From JAHCIE01 sp034431435 (GTDB lineage: Bacteria > Chloroflexota > Anaerolineae > Epilineales > JAHCIE01), in NCBI GenBank assembly GCA_034431435.1, contig DAOUDG010000069.1, forward strand, positions 1 to 42,785: 42,785 bases of DNA, given 5' to 3'. Positions 38,455 to 42,785 of this stretch are shown here, one piece after another. The position numbers were made by a program, and so were the translations under genes. The notes under the pieces were generated by a model that saw only the letters and a program-made list of their open reading frames with translations, was not told the DNA's origin and ran no database searches. Position 1 is the first letter of the stretch, and the number at the start of each line of letters is the position of its first letter.

Positions 38455-40074
38455 TCAGCCCGCCAGCTTCACCTCTCGGATGGCTTGCGGCAGCCGGGGC
38501 AGCAGGTCGCTGGCGATGGTTCCCGCGTCGCCCAGCTCGCCACGAACGAACTCTCCCGCCAGGCCGTGGATGTAGACACCGAGCGCCGCCGCGTCGAAGG
38601 GGTCCAGGCCCTGGGCCAGGAAGCCGACGATGGCTCCCGCCAGTACGTCGCCCGTACCCGCCGTCGCCAGGGCCGGGTTGGCAAAGGGGCTGACCCTAAG
38701 CCGACCGTCGGGCGCGGCGATGACGGTATGCGCGCCCTTGAGAACGACCAGCTGCCCGAAGCGCGCCGCCGCGTCGCGGGCCGCCTGCAGCCGGTCGGCC
38801 TGGATGTCGGCCACGGGGCGGTCGAGCAGGCGACTGAGTTCGCCGGGATGGGGCGTCAGAATCAGCGAGGGCGCGCCGATGTTTGTCCACCACTCGTCGG
38901 CCTCGGCCACGGCATTCAGCCCATCGGCGTCCAGCACCGTCGGCGGCAGGGTCGCGGCCTCATCCGTCGCGGCCTCCGGCTCCGTGCCCAGCAGGAAGCC
39001 AACGCGCCGCGCCTTCGGGACGGCCGCCTTGCGCCCCGCCAGCAGGCCGCGCACGAACTCGACGGTATGCTTCTCATGGCCCAGCCCCGGCCCCAGCAGC
39101 AACGCCTTGTACTCGCCGATTTTGTCCAGTACGACTTTGGTCGCGTCCTCTTTGATAGCGCCCATCTCGTGGGGCAGCAGCAGCCAGGTCGGCTCGGCCA
39201 GGCGCGCGGCCAGGATGGGATAGAGCATCTGGGGCACGGCCATCGTCACCAGCCCCGCCCCCACCCGCGTCGCCGCCGCCCCGGCCAGCCCCGCCGCGCC
39301 CGCGTAATTCACCGACCCCGCCACCACCAGCGCCTTGCCGTAGCTACCCTTGTGGGAATCGTCGGCGCGAGCCGGCAGGCGCAACTGCGCCCAGTCCTCG
39401 TCGATCAGTTCCACCGTCACGTCCGCCGCCAGGTCATCCTCCAGGCCGATGGGCGCGGTGACGACCTCGCCCGCCAGGCTGCTGGCCGGGTACTGGAAGA
39501 GGCCCAGCTTGGGGAAGCCGAAGGTGACGGTCGTATCGGCGGCCAGGGTCGCCGGGTCGGCGGCCCCTGTGTCGGCATTGACGCCGCTCGGCACATCGAC
39601 GGCAATGACCACGGCGTCGGCGCGCTTGCCGGCGCGCACGCGGGCCAGCAACTCGGCCAGCTGACCCTCGATGGGCCGCGACGCCCCGATGCCCAGCAGC
39701 GCGTCGATGATAATGTCGGCGTCGTCGAGGGCCACGGCCAGGGCCGCCCACTCGGCGTCATCTTCGGCGTGGGTGATTTTCACGTTGGCCGAGGCGGCCG
39801 CCTCATAGACCGGGTCATCGTCGGGATGCCGCCAGACATAGGCGCGCACCGGCGCGCCCGCCTGGGCCAGGAAGCGCGCTGCCACCAGGCCATCGCCGCC
39901 ATTGTTGCCGGGGCCGACCAGGACGAGGGCCACGCCGGGGTCGGGGCCGTAGTCGCCCAGGATGACCTCGGCGACGGCCTCGCCCGCCTGCTCCATCAGG
40001 TCGGCCAGCGCGACGCCCCGCGCCTCGGCCGCGCTCTCAATCCGCCGCATCTCGTCGGCCGTTACCAGTTTCAT
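38455..40074 (-). CDS. nnr: Bifunctional NAD(P)H-hydrate epimerase/ADP-dependent NAD(P)H-hydrate dehydratase
   Basis: 539 aa from the ATG at 40074 (AGGAGA upstream); the longer frame to 40191 is not used. The N-terminal YjeF_N domain (1-215) has MKLVTADEMRRIESAAEARG, LVGPGNNGGDGLVAARFLAQ, ALLGIGASRPIEGQL and VPSGVNADTG. The C-terminal kinase-like domain (about 240-530) has GSYGKALVVAGSVNYAGAAG, LLLGPGLGHEK, VLDADGLNAVAE, ILTPHPGELSRLL, VVLKGAHTVIAAPDG and NPALATAGTGDVLAGAIVGF. It repairs hydrated NAD(P)H. A cytosolic housekeeping enzyme. Divergent from the M29 gene. Confidence 0.95.
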   Translation of the reverse strand: MKLVTADEMRRIESAAEARGVALADLMEQAGEAVAEVILGDYGPDPGVALVLVGPGNNGGDGLVAARFLAQAGAPVRAYVWRHPDDDPVYEAAASANVKITHAEDDAEWAALAVALDDADIIIDALLGIGASRPIEGQLAELLARVRAGKRADAVVIAVDVPSGVNADTGAADPATLAADTTVTFGFPKLGLFQYPASSLAGEVVTAPIGLEDDLAADVTVELIDEDWAQLRLPARADDSHKGSYGKALVVAGSVNYAGAAGLAGAAATRVGAGLVTMAVPQMLYPILAARLAEPTWLLLPHEMGAIKEDATKVVLDKIGEYKALLLGPGLGHEKHTVEFVRGLLAGRKAAVPKARRVGFLLGTEPEAATDEAATLPPTVLDADGLNAVAEADEWWTNIGAPSLILTPHPGELSRLLDRPVADIQADRLQAARDAAARFGQLVVLKGAHTVIAAPDGRLRVSPFANPALATAGTGDVLAGAIVGFLAQGLDPFDAAALGVYIHGLAGEFVRGELGDAGTIASDLLPRLPQAIREVKLAG

Positions 40075-40196
40075 TGCCTGCTCTCCTATGCCACCCGCCA
40101 GCCACTCGTCGACCAACGGCCAATGGACTACAACGCCTGGGCGTTGGTTCTTCGCCCCTGGTCCTCCTCGGTCCTTCGTCCATTCTACCACAGCCC

Positions 40197-40225
40197 TTGA
40201 CCGCCGCCTAAGATGGGGCTACAAT
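40197..40225 (+). promoter_or_regulatory. Promoter of the M29/M81 genes
   Basis: TTGACC (40197-40202), 17 nt spacer and TACAAT (40220-40225), 28 nt before the ATG at 40254. Confidence 0.55.
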
Positions 40226-40253
40226 CGGGCCATCCCATCCCCTTGAAGGTCCA

Positions 40254-41516
40254 ATGCACCCTGATTTTGAGCACAGTCTCACCAAATACGCCGATCTCAT
40301 TGTCAGGGTCGGCCTGAACTTGCAGCCCGGCCAGCGCCTGCTCATCAGCGGCCCGGCGACCAGCGGCGGCGTGTCCATCGAGGCCGCGCCCCTGGTGCGA
40401 AAGGTGGCCGACAGCGCGTACTGCCTGGGCGCGCCCCTGGTGGAGGTGCTGTGGAGCGATCCGGCTATCACCAAGCGCCGCTTTGAGCTGGCCCCCGCCG
40501 ACTCGTTCGGTGAGTTTCCGGTCGCGCCGCCCTACGTTACCACCACCACCATCGACCGGGGCGACGCGGTGCTGGTCATCACCGCCGACGACCCCGACCT
40601 GCTGGCGGGGCAGGATGCGGCGCGGCTGAGCGCGGCACAGCGGGCGGTGGCCGAGAACATGGCGGGCGTGTCGGCGCGCATCTCTAGCAATAAGACCAAT
40701 TGGTGCGTGGCGGGGGCGGCGACGCCGGCGTGGGGCGAGCGCGTCTTTCCGGGCCTGACCGGCGCGGACGCCGAGACGCAGCTGTGGGACGCCATCTTCC
40801 ATACCTGCCGCGTCTACAGCGCCGACCCCGTCGCCGCGTGGCAGACGCACCTCGCCCGCCTGGCCGCCTGGCGCGAGACCCTCAACGCGAGACAGTACGA
40901 CGCGCTGCGCCTGCGCGGCGAGGGCACGGACCTGACCATTGGCCTGCCCAAAGGCCACCGCTGGGCCAGCGGCGCGATGAACAATGCGGCGGGCGTACCT
41001 TTCACGGCTAATCTGCCCACCGAGGAAGTCTTCACCCTGCCCGACCGGGCGCGGGTGGACGGCACGGTGCGCGCGACCAAGCCCCTCAGCTACGGCGGCG
41101 CACTCATCGACGACTTCAGCATCACCTTCGCTGGTGGGCGGGTCGTTGACTACCAGGCGCGGTACGGCGAAGACCTGCTAGGCTCACTCATCGAGACCGA
41201 CGAGGGGGCAGCGCGGCTGGGCGAAATCGCCCTGGTCCCCCACAGTTCGCCCATCTCCCAGTCGGGTCTGATGTTCTACAATACCCTGTTCGACGAGAAT
41301 GCGTCGAGCCACATCGCCCTGGGCCGCGCCTACAAGTTCAGCCTGGAGGGCGGCACGAGCCTGCCCGACGATGAGTTTAGGGCGCGGGGCGGCAATCTGA
41401 GCCGCATTCACATCGACTTCATGATTGGCTCAGAAACAATGGACGTGGACGGGCTGACCGCCGACCGTCGCGCCGAGCCGCTCATGCATGGCGGAGAGTG
41501 GACCTTCGAGAGCTAA
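40254..41516 (+). CDS. M29-family aminopeptidase
   Basis: 420 aa, thermophilic-aminopeptidase T type. Family marks are KYADLIVRVGLNLQPGQRLL, then NLPTEEVFTLPDRARVDGTV, TDEGAARLGEIALVPHSSPI with Glu ligands, LFDENASSHIALGRAYKFSL with Asp and His ligands, and the end RIHIDFMIGSETMDVDGLTA. A metal-dependent cytosolic exopeptidase. AAGG lies just before the ATG. It is followed after 10 nt by an M81-type gene, so the two form an operon for peptide breakdown. Confidence 0.95.
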   Translation: MHPDFEHSLTKYADLIVRVGLNLQPGQRLLISGPATSGGVSIEAAPLVRKVADSAYCLGAPLVEVLWSDPAITKRRFELAPADSFGEFPVAPPYVTTTTIDRGDAVLVITADDPDLLAGQDAARLSAAQRAVAENMAGVSARISSNKTNWCVAGAATPAWGERVFPGLTGADAETQLWDAIFHTCRVYSADPVAAWQTHLARLAAWRETLNARQYDALRLRGEGTDLTIGLPKGHRWASGAMNNAAGVPFTANLPTEEVFTLPDRARVDGTVRATKPLSYGGALIDDFSITFAGGRVVDYQARYGEDLLGSLIETDEGAARLGEIALVPHSSPISQSGLMFYNTLFDENASSHIALGRAYKFSLEGGTSLPDDEFRARGGNLSRIHIDFMIGSETMDVDGLTADRRAEPLMHGGEWTFES

Positions 41517-41526
41517 AGGAGCAACT

Positions 41527-42785
41527 ATGCGTATTGCTATTGGCGGTATCGCCGTCGAGTGCTGTACCTTCTCGCCGCTGCCCACCCGGCTAGGAGACTT
41601 CCTCATCCAGCGTGGCGACGAGTCCCGCGAACGCTACCCATTCCTGGCCGACTACCCCGACGTGGAGTGCGTGCCTTTGCTGCGCGCCCGATCCATACCC
41701 GGCGGCTCGGTGGAGGCGTCGGCCTACGCGACCATCAAGGCCGAGTTCCTGAGCCTCCTCGCTGCGCACGGCCCCTTCGACGGCGTGTACCTGGATATGC
41801 ACGGCGCGATGAACGTCCAGGGCATGGACGATGCCGAGGGCGACTGGATGGAGGGCGTGCGCGAGATCGTCGGCGCGAAGCCGCTGCTGTCGGCCAGCTA
41901 CGACTTGCACGGCAACCTGTCGCGGCGCGTGGCGCAACACGTGGACATGGCCGTCGCCTATCGCACCGCGCCCCACATAGATGCTCTGGAGACACGCACC
42001 AAGGCCTTTGCCATACTTGTTGACAGCCTGCGGCGCGGCGTGCGTCCCCTGCGCGCCCGGGTCGCCATCCCCGTCGCCCTGCCGGGCGAAAAGACCAGCA
42101 CCGAGTGGCAGCCAGGGGAGCGGCTATACGCCGAGCTTCCCGTCGCCGACAAGGCGCCCGGCGTGCTGGATGCGTCTATCCTGGTGGGCTACGCCTGGGC
42201 CGACGAGCCGCGCGCGTCTGCCGTCGCCATCGTCAGTGGAACCGACCGCGACGCGGCGGTGCAAGAGGCCGAGCGGCTGGCGGGGCTGTACTGGGAGGCG
42301 CGGCGAGAGTTCAACTTCGGGGTGCGAGCAGGCAGCATCGACGAGTGCATCGACTGGGCGCTGGCCGCACCGGAAGCGTCGGTGTTCATCAGCGACTCGG
42401 GCGACAACCCGACAGCGGGCGGCGCGGATGATGTGCCCCTATTCCTGGGGCGGTTGCTCGCGCGGGGCGTGACCTCGGCCCTCATCGCCGGGCTGGCCGA
42501 CGCGCCCGCCGTGGACGCATGCCTGGCGGCCGGCGTCGGTGCGCAGCTGGACCTGGCCCTGGGCGGCAAGCTCGACCCGCGCACGGCGCAGCCGCTGCCG
42601 GTGCGGGCCACGGTCCGCCACGTCGCGCCGAGCAACAACTCGGAGGTCGTGATTCAGGTCGAGGGCGTGACGGTCATCCTGTCGCACCACCGCCGTCCCT
42701 ACCACTTCGTGCGCGATATGCAGCGGCTGGGCGTCGAGCCGCTGGACCACAAGATTGTCGTGGTCAAGATCGGCTACCTGGAGCC
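41527..42785 (+). CDS. M81/MlrC-family metallopeptidase, 3' end outside the window
   Basis: 419 codons visible. AGGAG is 5 nt before the ATG at 41527. The MlrC pattern is present: AIGGIAVECCTFSPLPTRLG, GVYLDMHGAMNVQGMDDAEG with metal-binding Asp and His, SASYDLHGNLS, AYRTAPHIDALETR, and VFISDSGDNPTAGGADD. The family includes the microcystin-linearising MlrC of sphingomonads; many members act on other cyclic or linear peptides. It follows the M29 gene after 10 nt. The right edge cuts the C-terminal domain (after KIVVVKIGYLEP). Confidence 0.9.
   Translation, partial: MRIAIGGIAVECCTFSPLPTRLGDFLIQRGDESRERYPFLADYPDVECVPLLRARSIPGGSVEASAYATIKAEFLSLLAAHGPFDGVYLDMHGAMNVQGMDDAEGDWMEGVREIVGAKPLLSASYDLHGNLSRRVAQHVDMAVAYRTAPHIDALETRTKAFAILVDSLRRGVRPLRARVAIPVALPGEKTSTEWQPGERLYAELPVADKAPGVLDASILVGYAWADEPRASAVAIVSGTDRDAAVQEAERLAGLYWEARREFNFGVRAGSIDECIDWALAAPEASVFISDSGDNPTAGGADDVPLFLGRLLARGVTSALIAGLADAPAVDACLAAGVGAQLDLALGGKLDPRTAQPLPVRATVRHVAPSNNSEVVIQVEGVTVILSHHRRPYHFVRDMQRLGVEPLDHKIVVVKIGYLE

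Noticed and set aside
38443..40200. A 585-codon plus-strand open frame over the NAD(P)HX repair gene
   Set aside because: The minus strand encodes a complete two-domain enzyme with a Shine-Dalgarno. The opposite frame is Arg/His/Gln-rich without domains.
1..42785. CRISPR array, tRNA, rRNA or transposable element
   Set aside because: I looked for regular repeat-spacer spacing, tRNA T-loop/acceptor patterns and transposase motifs and saw none. A covariance-model search would be needed to exclude small RNAs.

Overview
The window is GC-rich, densely packed bacterial chromosome with mostly short intergenic gaps. Nearly every gene has a recognisable Shine-Dalgarno and many have sigma-70-type promoters (TTGACA-like box, 16-18 nt spacer, TATAAT-like box). 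No rRNA, tRNA, CRISPR array, transposase, integrase or phage gene was seen. Gene content suggests a Chloroflexota bacterium, perhaps Anaerolineae or a relative. The pointers are the cysteine-rich protein at 1079, the conserved unknown protein beside a DksA/TraR protein, single-gene bactofilin and M23 proteins, and short intergenic repeats of a style I associate with that phylum. This placement is inference from gene style, not from a marker gene.

Layout. 1-845: one open frame running off the left edge that joins a glutamine-amidotransferase N-terminus to an endonuclease IV-like C-terminus; probably degenerate. 1079-2870: a cysteine-rich protein, an aldo/keto reductase and a small membrane protein. 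2883-5110 (minus): a likely four-gene operon with a toxin-antitoxin-like pair (DUF2283 and a partner), a trans-sulfuration PLP enzyme and a TrpF-like protein that lacks the catalytic cysteine. 5186-7624 (plus): small unknown proteins, a DUF3224 protein and a uracil-DNA-glycosylase-fold protein. 7690-10298 (minus): an SDR dehydrogenase and two fumarylacetoacetate-hydrolase-family enzymes, a probable sugar-acid catabolic operon. 10475-12618: two membrane-anchored proteins of unknown function. 12659-14291 (minus): a WecG/TagA glycosyltransferase and an ABC ATPase.

14474-17869 is regulatory: an unknown protein with a DksA/TraR-type zinc finger protein, then a histidine kinase, response regulator and CBS-domain protein. 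18184-19740 is a P5C dehydrogenase with a palindrome over its -35 box. 19812-25342 holds DUF421, SfsA, BirA, HIT, thiolase, DUF488 and ornithine-cyclodeaminase-family genes. 25384-30715 holds a secreted lamin-tail protein, a methyltransferase, a creatininase-family enzyme and an M61 peptidase.

30945-33012 is the most unusual block. A sigma factor, an XRE-type regulator and an SdpI/DUF1648 membrane protein with permuted domain order lie behind one strong promoter that contains a palindrome, and no anti-sigma gene is visible. 33127-36292 is envelope-related: bactofilin, M23 peptidase and a divergent site-2 protease. 36445-42785 holds mnmA, two small membrane proteins, a fused NAD(P)HX repair enzyme, an M29 aminopeptidase and an M81/MlrC-like peptidase cut by the right edge. 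Many gene ends are marked by strong hairpins without long U-tracts.
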